Shown one piece after another: positions 44,804-53,487 of a DNA stretch of 64,000 bases. Both the position numbers and the translations under genes were made by a program. Below the pieces are notes generated by a model. That model had not been told where the DNA came from and made no database searches. It saw only the letters and a list, made by a program, of their open reading frames with translations. Numbering within the stretch: the first letter of the stretch is position 1; each line of letters starts with the position of its first letter. The DNA is from Cupriavidus sp. WKF15 (GTDB lineage Bacteria > Pseudomonadota > Gammaproteobacteria > Burkholderiales > Burkholderiaceae), in the NCBI RefSeq assembly GCF_029278605.1, contig NZ_CP119572.1, forward strand, positions 434,001-498,000, given 5' to 3'.

Positions 44804-45424
44804 TCAGCCGCGGCGATGGCCGTTGTGCTTTTCGCGGTAGATGTTGCCGCTCGCGCGGTCCTCGGCACCCATGATGCGGCCTTGCTCGCCCGCACCGACG
44901 TGACCGTTGCGGCCGGCGCGCGCCTCGCGCTTGTCCACATGCGCTTGGCCTCGTTCCAGGCCGGCGGCTTCGCGATTGGTCAGCGAGCCGTTCTGGACGC
45001 CATTGCGGATGCGTTCCTGCTGGTTGATATTGCGCTGGACGTCGGCTTGCATGCGCTGCGACGATGCGCTGGCCGGGTTCCCGAGCTGGCCGTTGTGCGT
45101 GTCACGCGAGATGTCCTGGCTGACGCGGTTCTCGGCACGCTGGATCGACGCCTGCTCGCGTGGCGAGACCGAGCCGTTCTTCATGGCGTTCGATTCCATG
45201 CGGTCGACCCGGGCTTCCTGCTTTTCCAGGCTCGAGGCTTCGCGGGTGGTCAGGGCGCCGGATTTCAAGCCGTTCTCGATACGCTGCTGCTGGTTGACGT
45301 CGCGCTGGATAGCGTTAGTGACGGCCGGCGCTTGCGCCATGGCGAAGGTGGACGCAGCGGCGGCGACAACGCCGGCGCCGATCAGCAGGGTAGTGCGCAG
45401 GGTACGGGCACGCGATTGGGGCAT
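44804..45424 (-). CDS. Periplasmic repeat protein of unknown function
   Basis: I do not recognise this family. 206 residues: a signal peptide (TTLLIGAGVVAAAASTFAMA then QAPA) and a highly charged, helix-prone mature part. It holds two 73-residue repeats offset by exactly 90 residues (about 40-112 and 130-202), each ending H-N-G. Each repeat splits into two motifs of the form N-G, five or so residues, RE(A/Q), then a stretch like ARVDRMES; the NG pairs fall at 51, 83, 141 and 173. There is no cysteine and no membrane helix after the signal. AGGAGA precedes the ATG at 45424. It faces the symporter gene divergently. The regular helices suggest a binding or scaffold protein in the periplasm. Confidence 0.78.
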   Translation of the reverse strand: MPQSRARTLRTTLLIGAGVVAAAASTFAMAQAPAVTNAIQRDVNQQQRIENGLKSGALTTREASSLEKQEARVDRMESNAMKNGSVSPREQASIQRAENRVSQDISRDTHNGQLGNPASASSQRMQADVQRNINQQERIRNGVQNGSLTNREAAGLERGQAHVDKREARAGRNGHVGAGEQGRIMGAEDRASGNIYREKHNGHRRG

Positions 45425-45884
45425 CAGATTCTCCTGGGTGGCTTGTTGTTCCGGGTCGGTCGGCACCAAGCGGTGAACCGGCCTGCCTGCACCAATGCCC
45501 CGGCCGCCCGCGGCGATGACAGGCGCTTTGTAAACGGTGTAACAGCATCTTTCGGGGGCAGTTTCCGGATTCGCCCGATGCCGTTTGGCGCCGGAACAAC
45601 AGCCTCCCGCCCCGGTTGTGCCGGTCGCGCTGCACGGCGCCGCGGATTTGGCGCCGGCCTGGAATTTTTATCGTCCGACGAGGTCCGCGTCGCTATAATC
45701 CGCGTTTTGATTCGGCTACGACCGCAGGCCAAGTGCGCCATCCCGCCCAGGGACGGGCGTCCCAATGCCCCTCAAGCGGCCCCGACCGATGAATTGGACT
45801 CCGGGACGCAGGACAGCAGGACAGAACAGCCGGCCCGGCATTCGGTTTTTCGCCACAAGGGCATTTTCTGCATAGGGCAGCGGC
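45425..45884. other. Gene-free divergent region of 460 bases
   Basis: This stretch lies between the divergent repeat-protein gene and the sodium:solute symporter gene. A TATAAT at 45694-45699 on the plus strand is a possible -10 for the symporter, but I see no acceptable -35 at the expected distance. The rest shows no convincing frame, RNA gene or long inverted repeat. A long leader on the symporter message is possible. Confidence 0.5.
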
Positions 45885-47321
45885 ATGCTGATCTGGTTCG
45901 TCATCATCTACTGGGTAGTCTCGGTCGGCATCGGCCTGTGGGCGGCACTGCGCGTACGCAACACCACCGATTTCGCCGTGGCCGGTCGCAGCCTGCCGTT
46001 CTACGTCGTCACCGCCACCGTCTTTGCCACCTGGTTCGGTTCCGAAACCGTGCTGGGCATTCCCGCGGTATTCCTGAAAGAGGGCCTGTCCGGCGTCGTC
46101 TCGGACCCGTTCGGCTCGTCGCTGTGCCTGATCCTGGTGGGCCTGTTCTTCGCCCGGCCGCTGTACCGGATGAACCTGCTCACCATCGGCGACTACTACC
46201 ACAACCGCTATGGGCGGCTGGCCGAGGTGCTGACCACGCTGTGCATCGTGGTGTCCTACCTGGGCTGGGTGGCGGCGCAGATCAAGGCGCTCGGGCTGGT
46301 GTTCTACACGGTCTCCGACGGCGCGCTGTCGCAGGACGCCGGCATGATGATCGGCGCGGCCAGCGTGCTGGTGTACACGCTGTTCGGCGGCATGTGGTCG
46401 GTCGCGGTGACGGACTTCATCCAGATGATCATCATCGTGGTCGGCATGCTCTATATCGGCTACGAGGTCAGCGGCCAGGCCGGCGGCGTGACCGCGGTGG
46501 TATCGCACGCGGCCGCGGCCGGCAAGTTCGAGTTCCTGCCGTCGCTGGACCTGGTGCAGGTCATCGGGTTTGCCGCGGCGCTGTTCACCATGATGCTCGG
46601 TTCGATCCCGCAGCAGGACGTGTTCCAGCGCGTGACGTCGTCGCGCACCGAGCAGATCGCCGGGCGCGCGTCCGTGCTTGGCGGCGTGCTGTATTTCTTC
46701 TTTGCCTTCATCCCGATGTTCCTGGCCTATTCGGCCACGCTGATCGATCCGGGCATGGTGGCGAAATACATCAATGCGGACTCCCAGCTGATCCTGCCGC
46801 AGCTGATCCTGCAGCACGCGCCGATGTTCGCGCAGGTCATGTTCTTCGGTGCGCTGCTGTCGGCTATCAAGAGCTGCGCCTCGGCGACGCTGCTGGCGCC
46901 GTCGGTGACGTTCGCCGAGAACATCCTGCGGCCGTACTTCCGGCACCTGGACGACCGGAAGTTCCTGCGCGTGATGCAGACGGTCGTGCTGGTGTTCACC
47001 GCTACCGTGACCCTGTTCGCGCTCAATTCGCATCTTTCGATCTTCCATATGGTCGAAAATGCCTATAAGGTCACCTTGGTCTCGTCGTTCGTGCCGCTCG
47101 CCTTCGGTATGTTCTGGAAGCCGGCCACCCGCCAGGGCGGCCTGGCGGCCATCCTGCTGGGCCTTGGGTCCTGGCTGACTTGCGAGATCTCCTTTGCCGA
47201 CGCGGTGATGCCGCCGCAGATGGTCGGCCTGCTGTTCTCGGTCAGCGGCATGGTGGTCGGTTCGCTGCTGCCGCAGTGGATTGCGGATCACGCGCCCGTC
47301 AAGGAAGTACACATCGCCTGA
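45885..47321 (+). CDS. Sodium:solute symporter family transporter
   Basis: 478 residues, about 13 membrane helices, SSS family (SLC5). The first helix is LIWFVIIYWVVSVGIGLWAAL; DFAVAGRSLPFYVVTATVFATWFGSETVLG is the family's conserved helix-1/loop signature with the sodium-site residues. PQQDVFQRVTSSRTE and SCASATLLAPSVTFAENIL are also typical. It takes up an organic solute with sodium ions at the inner membrane. Candidates such as proline, pantothenate, acetate or sugars cannot be separated here. No accessory gene lies beside it. Confidence 0.9.
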   Translation: MLIWFVIIYWVVSVGIGLWAALRVRNTTDFAVAGRSLPFYVVTATVFATWFGSETVLGIPAVFLKEGLSGVVSDPFGSSLCLILVGLFFARPLYRMNLLTIGDYYHNRYGRLAEVLTTLCIVVSYLGWVAAQIKALGLVFYTVSDGALSQDAGMMIGAASVLVYTLFGGMWSVAVTDFIQMIIIVVGMLYIGYEVSGQAGGVTAVVSHAAAAGKFEFLPSLDLVQVIGFAAALFTMMLGSIPQQDVFQRVTSSRTEQIAGRASVLGGVLYFFFAFIPMFLAYSATLIDPGMVAKYINADSQLILPQLILQHAPMFAQVMFFGALLSAIKSCASATLLAPSVTFAENILRPYFRHLDDRKFLRVMQTVVLVFTATVTLFALNSHLSIFHMVENAYKVTLVSSFVPLAFGMFWKPATRQGGLAAILLGLGSWLTCEISFADAVMPPQMVGLLFSVSGMVVGSLLPQWIADHAPVKEVHIA

Positions 47322-47429
47322 CGGCCCTGCGGGCGGGACGGCCCACTGATTGGATGATCCTGGCCCCTGGCGGCCGGTTGTGCCGCTTTGTGCCTGTATT
47401 TCCGCCCGTCAGGCAAGTCCGTAAGGGTT

Positions 47430-47435
47430 TATAAT
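47430..47435 (+). promoter_or_regulatory. TATAAT -10 element before fmdB
   Basis: A perfect TATAAT in GGGTTTATAATTCAAGG lies about 80 bases upstream of the fmdB start and is followed by the genes fmdB, DUF502 and aspS. The -35 region at 17 bases is poor. It is the most likely promoter of that gene run. Confidence 0.45.
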
Positions 47436-47516
47436 TCAAGGCTTTGCATCGTCGTGCGCGGTCGCGCGGGCGGTGCCTGCACTGTTCCGATCCAGATTTC
47501 TCGCGAAAAACACACC

Positions 47517-47858
47517 ATGCCGATCTATGCCTACCGTTGCGACGCCTGCGGCCACGGGCGCGATGTGCTGCAGAAGATGAGCGACGCTCCGCTCACCGAC
47601 TGCCCGTCCTGCGGCGCCGCCGGAGCCTTCAAGAAGCAGTTGACCGCGGCCGGTTTCCAGCTCAAGGGTTCGGGCTGGTACGTGACCGATTTCCGCGGCG
47701 GCAGCGGCGGCACCAGCGCCGCCGCGACCTCGGGCACGGCGGCTCCCGCCGCCGCCGCTGGCGCCACGGCTGCGGCATCGACCGAATCGTCGGCCAGCAC
47801 CACGACTTCCGCGACGCCCGCCGCCGGCGGCTGCGGCAGCGCCTGCGCCTGCCACTGA
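47517..47858 (+). CDS. FmdB-family zinc-ribbon protein
   Basis: 113 residues. MPIYAYRCDACGHGRDVLQKM opens with the first CxxC, and TDCPSCGAAGAFKKQLTAAGFQLKGSGWY contains the second CxxC and the family's conserved tail. The four cysteines form a zinc ribbon. The rest is Ala/Ser/Thr-rich with a CGSACACH end. FmdB was named as a regulator of formamidase, but most members lie upstream of DUF502 and aspS, as here, and have no proven role. The start is the MPIYAY typical of the family. Confidence 0.92.
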   Translation: MPIYAYRCDACGHGRDVLQKMSDAPLTDCPSCGAAGAFKKQLTAAGFQLKGSGWYVTDFRGGSGGTSAAATSGTAAPAAAAGATAAASTESSASTTTSATPAAGGCGSACACH

Positions 47859-47871
47859 TCCCAGGACGGCC

Positions 47872-48609
47872 GTGGTCGCAAAGAAAACCTCCGCGCTGAA
47901 GACCTGGTTCCTGACCGGGCTACTGGTGCTCGTGCCGCTGGGCATCACGCTGTGGGTGCTCAGCCTGATCATCGGCACCATGGACCAGAGCCTGGCGCTG
48001 CTGCCAGAGGCCTGGCGCCCGGACCAGCTGCTGTTCGGCAAGCGGGTGACGGGTCTTGGCGCCATCCTGACGCTGCTGTGCATCCTGCTGGTCGGGCTGC
48101 TCGCGCACAACTTCATCGGCCAGCGCCTGGTGCGCTGGTGGGAAGCGCTGCTGGGCCATATCCCGGTGGTGGGCCCGATCTACACCAGCGTCAAGCAGGT
48201 CTCCGACACGCTGCTGTCGTCGTCCGGCAATGCGTTCCGCAAGGCGCTGCTGGTGCAGTACCCGCGTGAAGGCTCGTGGACCATTGCCTTCCTGACCGGC
48301 CGCCCTGGTGGCGACGTGCAGAACCACCTGCAGGGCGAATACGTCAGCGTCTACGTGCCGACCACGCCCAACCCGACCTCGGGCTTCTTCCTGATGATGC
48401 CCAAGGCCGACACCATCGAACTCGACATGACCGTCGACGCCGCGCTCAAGTACATCGTTTCGATGGGCGTGGTGGCTCCGGCGGACCTGCCCCGCAAAAA
48501 CGGCGGCCCGAGCCGCCCGGCGGATCCCGTCAGCCCTGCCAGGGCGACCGGCGCTGGCGCCGGCCGCGAGGCAGCGGTCGAGGCAGCCGATCCTTCGCAT
48601 ACCAATTGA
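47872..48609 (+). CDS. DUF502-family membrane protein
   Basis: 245 residues. Two membrane helices near the N-terminus (TWFLTGLLVLVPLGITLWVLSLI and GLGAILTLLCILLVGLLAHNFIG) enclose a short loop. Then comes the conserved soluble part IPVVGPIYTSVKQVSDTLLSS, VLVQYPREGSWTIAFLTG and VYVPTTPNPTSGFFLMM. The family is widespread, and its function is unknown; plant relatives (LCV) are linked to vesicles. The start is GTG at 47872, preceded by AGGAC, 13 bases after the fmdB stop. Confidence 0.9.
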   Translation: MVAKKTSALKTWFLTGLLVLVPLGITLWVLSLIIGTMDQSLALLPEAWRPDQLLFGKRVTGLGAILTLLCILLVGLLAHNFIGQRLVRWWEALLGHIPVVGPIYTSVKQVSDTLLSSSGNAFRKALLVQYPREGSWTIAFLTGRPGGDVQNHLQGEYVSVYVPTTPNPTSGFFLMMPKADTIELDMTVDAALKYIVSMGVVAPADLPRKNGGPSRPADPVSPARATGAGAGREAAVEAADPSHTN

Positions 48610-48654
48610 TCACGGGCCGCCCGGCGGGCGGTCGCGTATTACCGGGAAACATCT

Positions 48655-50463
48655 ATGTCCTCCATGCGTACTCACTACTGCGGTCTGGTGACCGAACAAC
48701 TCTCGGGCCAGGAAGTGGCCCTGACCGGCTGGGTTCAGCGCCGCCGCGACCATGGCGGCGTGATCTTCATCGACCTGCGCGACCGTGAAGGCCTGGTCCA
48801 GGTGGTGTGCGATCCGGACCGTCCGGAGATGTTCAAGGCTGCCGAAGAGATCCGCAACGAGTACTGCATCCGCATTACCGGCAAGGTGCGTCCGCGCCCG
48901 GCCGGCACCGAGAACGCCGGCCTGACCTCGGGCAAGATCGAAGTGCTGTGCCATGAGCTGACCGTGCTGAACCCGTCGGTCACGCCGCCGTTCCAGCTCG
49001 ACGACGACAACCTGTCGGAAACCACGCGCCTGACGCACCGCGTGCTGGACCTGCGCCGCCCGCAGATGCAGTACAACCTGCGCCTGCGCTACAAGGTCGC
49101 GATGGAAGTGCGCAAGTACCTGGACGCGCAGGGCTTCATCGATATCGAAACGCCGATGCTCGGCAAGAGCACGCCGGAAGGCGCCCGCGACTACCTGGTG
49201 CCGTCGCGCGTGAACCCGGGCCACTTCTTCGCGCTGCCGCAATCGCCGCAGATCTTCAAGCAGATGCTGATGGTGTCGGGCTTTGACCGCTACTACCAGA
49301 TCACCAAGTGCTTCCGCGACGAAGACCTGCGCGCCGACCGCCAGCCGGAATTCACGCAGATCGACTGCGAGACCTCGTTCCTGACCGAGCAGGAAATCCG
49401 TGACCTGTTCGAAGACATGATGCGCACGGTGTTCAAGAACGCCATCGATGTCGACCTGGATGCCACCTTCCCGGTGATGGAGTTCCGCGAGGCCATGGCC
49501 CGCTTCGGCTCGGACAAGCCGGACCTGCGCGTGAAGCTGGAATTCACCGAGCTGACCGAGGTGATGAAGGACGTCGACTTCAAGGTGTTCTCGGGCCCCG
49601 CCAACAGCGACAACGGCCGCGTGGTCGGCCTGCGCGTGCCGGGCGGCGGCGCGATCTCGCGCGGCGAGATCGATGCCTACACCCAGTTCGTCGGCATCTA
49701 TGGCGCCAAGGGCCTGGCCTGGGTCAAGGTCAACGAAGTCGCCAAGGGCCGTGACGGCCTGCAGTCGCCGATCGTCAAGAACCTGCACGACGCGGCCATT
49801 GCCGAGATCCTGAAGCGCACCGGCGCCCAGGACGGCGACATCATCTTCTTCGGCGCCGACAAGGCCAAGGTCGTCAACGACGCCATCGGCGCGCTGCGCC
49901 TGAAGATCGGCCACTCGGAATTCGGCAAGGCCAACGGCCTGTTCGAAGACGTGTGGAAGCCGCTATGGGTGGTCGATTTCCCGATGTTCGAGTACGACGA
50001 GGAAGACGCCCGCTGGGTGGCCATGCATCACCCGTTCACCAGCCCCAAGGACGAGCACATGCAGTACCTGGAAACCGATCCGGGCAAGTGCATCGCCAAG
50101 GCCTACGACATGGTGCTGAATGGCTGGGAAATGGGCGGCGGCTCGGTCCGTATCTATCGCTCGGACATCCAGAGCAAGGTGTTCCGCGCGCTGAAGATCA
50201 GCGACGAGGAAGCCCGTGCCAAGTTCGGCTACCTGCTCGATGCGCTGCAATACGGCGCGCCTCCGCACGGCGGCCTGGCGTTCGGCCTGGACCGTATTGT
50301 CACCATGATGGCCGGTGCCGATTCGATCCGCGACGTGATCGCCTTCCCGAAGACCCAGCGCGCCCAGGACCTGCTGACGCAGGCGCCGAGCTCGGTCGAC
50401 GAGAAGCAGCTGCGCGAACTGCATATCCGCCTGCGTGCGACCGAGCCGAAGACCACCGTCTGA
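48655..50463 (+). CDS. aspS: Aspartyl-tRNA synthetase
   Basis: 602 residues, bacterial-type class II synthetase. An N-terminal OB-fold anticodon domain ([26 protein letters not shown]), motif 2 [18 protein letters not shown], a GAD insertion domain (about 300-410), and motif 3 [11 protein letters not shown] are all present, with the catalytic-site [11 protein letters not shown]. It charges tRNA-Asp in the cytoplasm. Whether it also charges tRNA-Asn, as nondiscriminating forms do, I cannot say. It lies last in a row with fmdB and DUF502 and is followed by a terminator-like hairpin. Confidence 0.98.
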   Translation: MSSMRTHYCGLVTEQLSGQEVALTGWVQRRRDHGGVIFIDLRDREGLVQVVCDPDRPEMFKAAEEIRNEYCIRITGKVRPRPAGTENAGLTSGKIEVLCHELTVLNPSVTPPFQLDDDNLSETTRLTHRVLDLRRPQMQYNLRLRYKVAMEVRKYLDAQGFIDIETPMLGKSTPEGARDYLVPSRVNPGHFFALPQSPQIFKQMLMVSGFDRYYQITKCFRDEDLRADRQPEFTQIDCETSFLTEQEIRDLFEDMMRTVFKNAIDVDLDATFPVMEFREAMARFGSDKPDLRVKLEFTELTEVMKDVDFKVFSGPANSDNGRVVGLRVPGGGAISRGEIDAYTQFVGIYGAKGLAWVKVNEVAKGRDGLQSPIVKNLHDAAIAEILKRTGAQDGDIIFFGADKAKVVNDAIGALRLKIGHSEFGKANGLFEDVWKPLWVVDFPMFEYDEEDARWVAMHHPFTSPKDEHMQYLETDPGKCIAKAYDMVLNGWEMGGGSVRIYRSDIQSKVFRALKISDEEARAKFGYLLDALQYGAPPHGGLAFGLDRIVTMMAGADSIRDVIAFPKTQRAQDLLTQAPSSVDEKQLRELHIRLRATEPKTTV

Positions 50464-50488
50464 GCCTGACGGTCCTGACTGGTCTGAG

Positions 50489-50513
50489 AACCGCGCCTTG
50501 TGCTCGGTTTTTT
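50489..50513 (+). terminator. Terminator-like hairpin after aspS
   Basis: AACCG (50489-50493) and CGGTT (50505-50509) can pair and are followed by a run of six T (50508-50513), about 25 bases after the aspS stop. The stem is short with an 11-base loop, so confidence is moderate. Confidence 0.55.
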
Positions 50514-50665
50514 CGTTTCTGGCGAAGTGATTCCGCAGCCGGATTGCGCGCCGAAGTTTCCATTTGTTACTGGCCGGAACATGGCCTGGGTGGCGGTGTC
50601 TCCTTTATCTAGGCGCTGACCGAGCTTCCGCATTCAAGGTGGCCGGCGCGCGGGAGGAAAACAAC

Positions 50666-51559
50666 GTGAACCTGGACACAGACCTGATCCGCCAGTTCCT
50701 GCTGGCCCATGCCGAAACGATCGTGACCTGGCTGGTTGCCGGCCTGGTCATGATGCTGCTGGCGCGCTTCGAACTGCGCCGCGCCGTGCGCAAGTCGGCG
50801 CAGGCCATGTCGGAATCGGTGGCGACGACCGTGGCGGCCTGCGTGCCCGACATTGCCCACGCCGCCGCGCAGGCGACCAGCGGTGTGCCGGCCGCGGAGC
50901 CGGTCGCGTCACAACGGGCCGAAGCCTTGCGGCGCTCGGCATTGGACACCGTGGCCGCAGTGATGGCGCGCGGCCGCTGGCTCGATGAGCTGGGCAACCT
51001 GCGGCTCCCGGACGATGCCCTGCTGGGCGGCCAGCGCGCCGGCGGCGCCGACCCGCTGCTGGTGGTGGCACCGCAACCCGTGGTTCAGGCGTACCTGTTC
51101 GCGCAGCGCACCTTCGAGGAAGAGGCCGCGCGCGTTCAGGACAGCCGGCGCGACGCCCAGCGCCAGCAGGACGCCCTCCAGGCACTGGAAACCGAAGCCG
51201 CCCAGGTCGAGCAGGAGACGGCCAGCATCGTGATGCGCTTCGAACAGGTGAACGCCCAGTCGGCGCAGCGCGCGGAAGCCGGCGACTACCAGCGCTTCCT
51301 GATCCAGAAGTACAACACGCTGGGTCAGCGCGAGAAGGAAATCATGCAGCAGCGTGGCGCGCTGCGCGAGCAGGCGCAGGCCAGTGCCGACGACCTGGCT
51401 TTCCAGGCGCGCGAAGCCGCGCAGCGCTACCGGGAATCGCTTGCGCCGCTGATGCGGCAGTTGCGCGAGGCCTGGGGGCATGGCGACGCGCCCGATGTCT
51501 TTGACGCCTGGCTGAGCATCGATCCGATGCGCCCGGAAGCACAACGCGACGCTGCCTGA
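50666..51559 (+). CDS. Coiled-coil membrane protein of unknown function
   Basis: No family recognised. 297 residues. A single hydrophobic segment near the N-terminus (ETIVTWLVAGLVMMLLARFEL, about 17-37) would anchor it in the inner membrane. From about 155 to 265 it is a long charged coiled coil (RDAQRQQDALQALETEAAQ and QKYNTLGQREKEIMQQRGAL). GTG at 50666 has GGAGG nine bases upstream and is favoured over the earlier open frame. It stands between aspS and nudB. Large coiled coil plus anchor suggests a structural or partner-binding role. Confidence 0.82.
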   Translation: MNLDTDLIRQFLLAHAETIVTWLVAGLVMMLLARFELRRAVRKSAQAMSESVATTVAACVPDIAHAAAQATSGVPAAEPVASQRAEALRRSALDTVAAVMARGRWLDELGNLRLPDDALLGGQRAGGADPLLVVAPQPVVQAYLFAQRTFEEEAARVQDSRRDAQRQQDALQALETEAAQVEQETASIVMRFEQVNAQSAQRAEAGDYQRFLIQKYNTLGQREKEIMQQRGALREQAQASADDLAFQAREAAQRYRESLAPLMRQLREAWGHGDAPDVFDAWLSIDPMRPEAQRDAA

Positions 51560-51635
51560 AGGCGGACCGTCATTCGCGTGGCAAGAGCGGGCGCGGCTGC
51601 GCTATCCTTGGGGGTGTCTGTCGGACCCATGTCCC

Positions 51636-52106
51636 ATGCCCTACAAGATTCCTGAATCCGTGCTGGTCGTGATCTACACGCCAGATCTCCAAGTGCTGTT
51701 GCTGGAACGGGCCGACCGGCCGGGCTTCTGGCAGTCCGTGACCGGCAGCCTGGATACCGTTGACGAACCCCTGGCACTGACCGCCGCGCGCGAAGTGTTC
51801 GAGGAGACCGGCATCGTCGCCGGCGAACACCTGCTCACCGACTGGCAGCACACCATCCAGTACGACATCTACCCGCAGTGGCGCCACCGGTATGAGGCCG
51901 GCGTCACGCGCAATACCGAACACTGGTTTGGCCTGTGCGTATCCGGACCGTTGCCGGTGACGCTGGCGCCGCGCGAGCACCTGCAGTCGCACTGGCTACC
52001 GTGGGAAGCGGCTGCGCAGCGGTGCTTCTCCAGCAGCAATGCGGAGGCCGTGCGCCAGCTGGCCTGGCGTACGCCAGGCAGGCCAGCCGTCTGTGGAGCT
52101 GGCTGA
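51636..52106 (+). CDS. nudB: Dihydroneopterin triphosphate diphosphatase (Nudix)
   Basis: 156 residues. The Nudix box is GSLDTVDE, then REVFEETGI with the metal-binding glutamates. The family-specific opening YKIPESVLVVIYTPDLQVLLLERAD and the closing EHWFGLCVSGPLPVTL fit NudB. It removes pyrophosphate from dihydroneopterin triphosphate in folate synthesis, in the cytoplasm. Its stop overlaps the start of the next gene (TGATG, 52104-52108), so the two are translationally coupled. Confidence 0.92.
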   Translation: MPYKIPESVLVVIYTPDLQVLLLERADRPGFWQSVTGSLDTVDEPLALTAAREVFEETGIVAGEHLLTDWQHTIQYDIYPQWRHRYEAGVTRNTEHWFGLCVSGPLPVTLAPREHLQSHWLPWEAAAQRCFSSSNAEAVRQLAWRTPGRPAVCGAG

Positions 52107-52879
52107 TGAAGCTGCGCGTGGTCACCTACAACATCCACAAGGGCGTGACCGGCATCTCGCGTCGCCCGCGCATCCAGAACGTACGCGCCGGGCTACAGGC
52201 CATGGACGCCGATATCGTGTTCCTGCAGGAGGTACAGGACCGCAACGACCGCCTGGTCGCCGCGGCGCTGTTCGATCCGGACCACACGCAGCTGAACTAC
52301 CTGGCCACGGATGCCTATCCGCACTCCGTGTACGGGCGCAACGCCGTCTACGACCACGGCCACCACGGCAACGCGATCCTGTCGCGCCATCCGATCCTGA
52401 TGTCGGAAAACCTCGATATTTCCGACCACCGCTTCGAGCAGCGCGGCCTGTTGCATGCGGTAGCCGACGTGAACGGCATGCAAGCCCACCTGATCTGCGT
52501 GCATTTCGGCCTGTTCGCGCGTAGTCGCGCGCGCCAGGCCGAGGCGCTGGTCGAGCGCGTTTGCAATGTGGTGCCGCCGTCGGCGCCGCTGGTGATCGCC
52601 GGCGACTTCAATGACTGGAACCACCGGCTCGACGCGCAGATCTGCAACACGCTGGGCACGGTGGAAGCGTCGCATGCGCGCGGGGCGCGCCTGCACACCT
52701 TTCCGAGCCATATGCCGTGGTGGCAGCTCGACCGCATCTACGTGCGCGGCTTCGAGATCGAGCGGGCGCATGCGCTGACCGGGCGAGACTGGGCGCAGCG
52801 CTCTGATCATGTGCCGCTGGTGGCGGAACTGGCGCAAACCGCCGATAACGGCCGCGCGGCGGCCGGCAAGACCGCCTAG
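52106..52879 (+). CDS. Endonuclease/exonuclease/phosphatase family protein (YbhP-like)
   Basis: 257 residues. The EEP fold is shown by LRVVTYNIHKGV at the N-terminus (Asn for metal), FLQEVQD (metal Glu), LVIAGDFNDWN (catalytic Asp/Asn) and SDHVPLVAEL (catalytic Asp-His). E. coli YbhP is encoded next to cardiolipin synthase ClsB; here a ClsB-like gene lies just beyond mobB, so a link to phospholipid metabolism is likely. It could be a phosphodiesterase acting on lipids or nucleic acids. Its stop and the mobB stop overlap on opposite strands in the sequence CTAG (52876-52879). Confidence 0.88.
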   Translation: MKLRVVTYNIHKGVTGISRRPRIQNVRAGLQAMDADIVFLQEVQDRNDRLVAAALFDPDHTQLNYLATDAYPHSVYGRNAVYDHGHHGNAILSRHPILMSENLDISDHRFEQRGLLHAVADVNGMQAHLICVHFGLFARSRARQAEALVERVCNVVPPSAPLVIAGDFNDWNHRLDAQICNTLGTVEASHARGARLHTFPSHMPWWQLDRIYVRGFEIERAHALTGRDWAQRSDHVPLVAELAQTADNGRAAAGKTA

Positions 52880-53397
52880 CTGTGCCCGGGGTCTTCCAGC
52901 CGGCTGCGGATGAAGTGGAAGATGGCGTCGGGGTCGGTCAGGTCAAGCACGGGCAAGGACGTCATCTGCGCGACCGCCTCCGGCGCATCGGTGGCAACGG
53001 CGACCACGCCGGGCACCTCGTTCCATAGCGGCGCGCGTCCCAGCGACGGGCGAAAGACTTCCAGCTTCGGGAAATCGCTGCGCTTGTAGCCTTCGACCAG
53101 CACCAGGTCGGTATTCGCCGGCAGCACGGCCAGCGCGTCATCGAGTTCGGGCGAGGGCACATCCTCGGGGTAATGGCGCATCAGCGTCATGTGGCGCGCG
53201 CCGACCAGCACCACGTTGCTGCAGCCGCCTTCGCGCATGCGCCACGAGTCCTTGCCCGGCGTATCGGGGTCGAAGCCATGGTGCGTATGCTTGATGCCAT
53301 TGACGCGCATGCCGGCGGCGACGAAGCGCGGGATCAGCGCGTCCAGCAGCGTGGTCTTGCCGCTGCCGGACGAGCCGGTGATGCCGAATACCTTCAC
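52876..53397 (-). CDS. mobB: Molybdopterin-guanine dinucleotide biosynthesis protein B
   Basis: 173 residues. It opens with a P-loop, FGITGSSGSGKTTLL, and continues with VNGIKHTHHGFDPDTPGKDSWRMREGG, typical of MobB, then LVLVEGYKRSDFPKLEVFR. MobB is a GTP-binding helper of MobA in making the bis-MGD cofactor, used by dimethyl sulfoxide reductase-type enzymes. The GTG start at 53397 has AAGGGA upstream. No other moa/mob genes lie nearby, and it sits on the minus strand between the plus-strand YbhP-like and ClsB-like genes, as an apparent insertion into that pair. Confidence 0.94.
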   Translation of the reverse strand: MKVFGITGSSGSGKTTLLDALIPRFVAAGMRVNGIKHTHHGFDPDTPGKDSWRMREGGCSNVVLVGARHMTLMRHYPEDVPSPELDDALAVLPANTDLVLVEGYKRSDFPKLEVFRPSLGRAPLWNEVPGVVAVATDAPEAVAQMTSLPVLDLTDPDAIFHFIRSRLEDPGHS

Positions 53398-53487
53398 AGT
53401 GCTATCCCTTGGTGGCTGAGTGCATCGACGATAGCAGAGATGCACCGCACCATGTGCAGATGGCGCTGCGTGTCCCATAATCGCGTC

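Noticed and set aside
45425..45884. A small gene or RNA in the divergent region before the symporter
   Set aside because: Frames there are low-complexity, with no ribosome site, and I found no tRNA-like or riboswitch-like fold.
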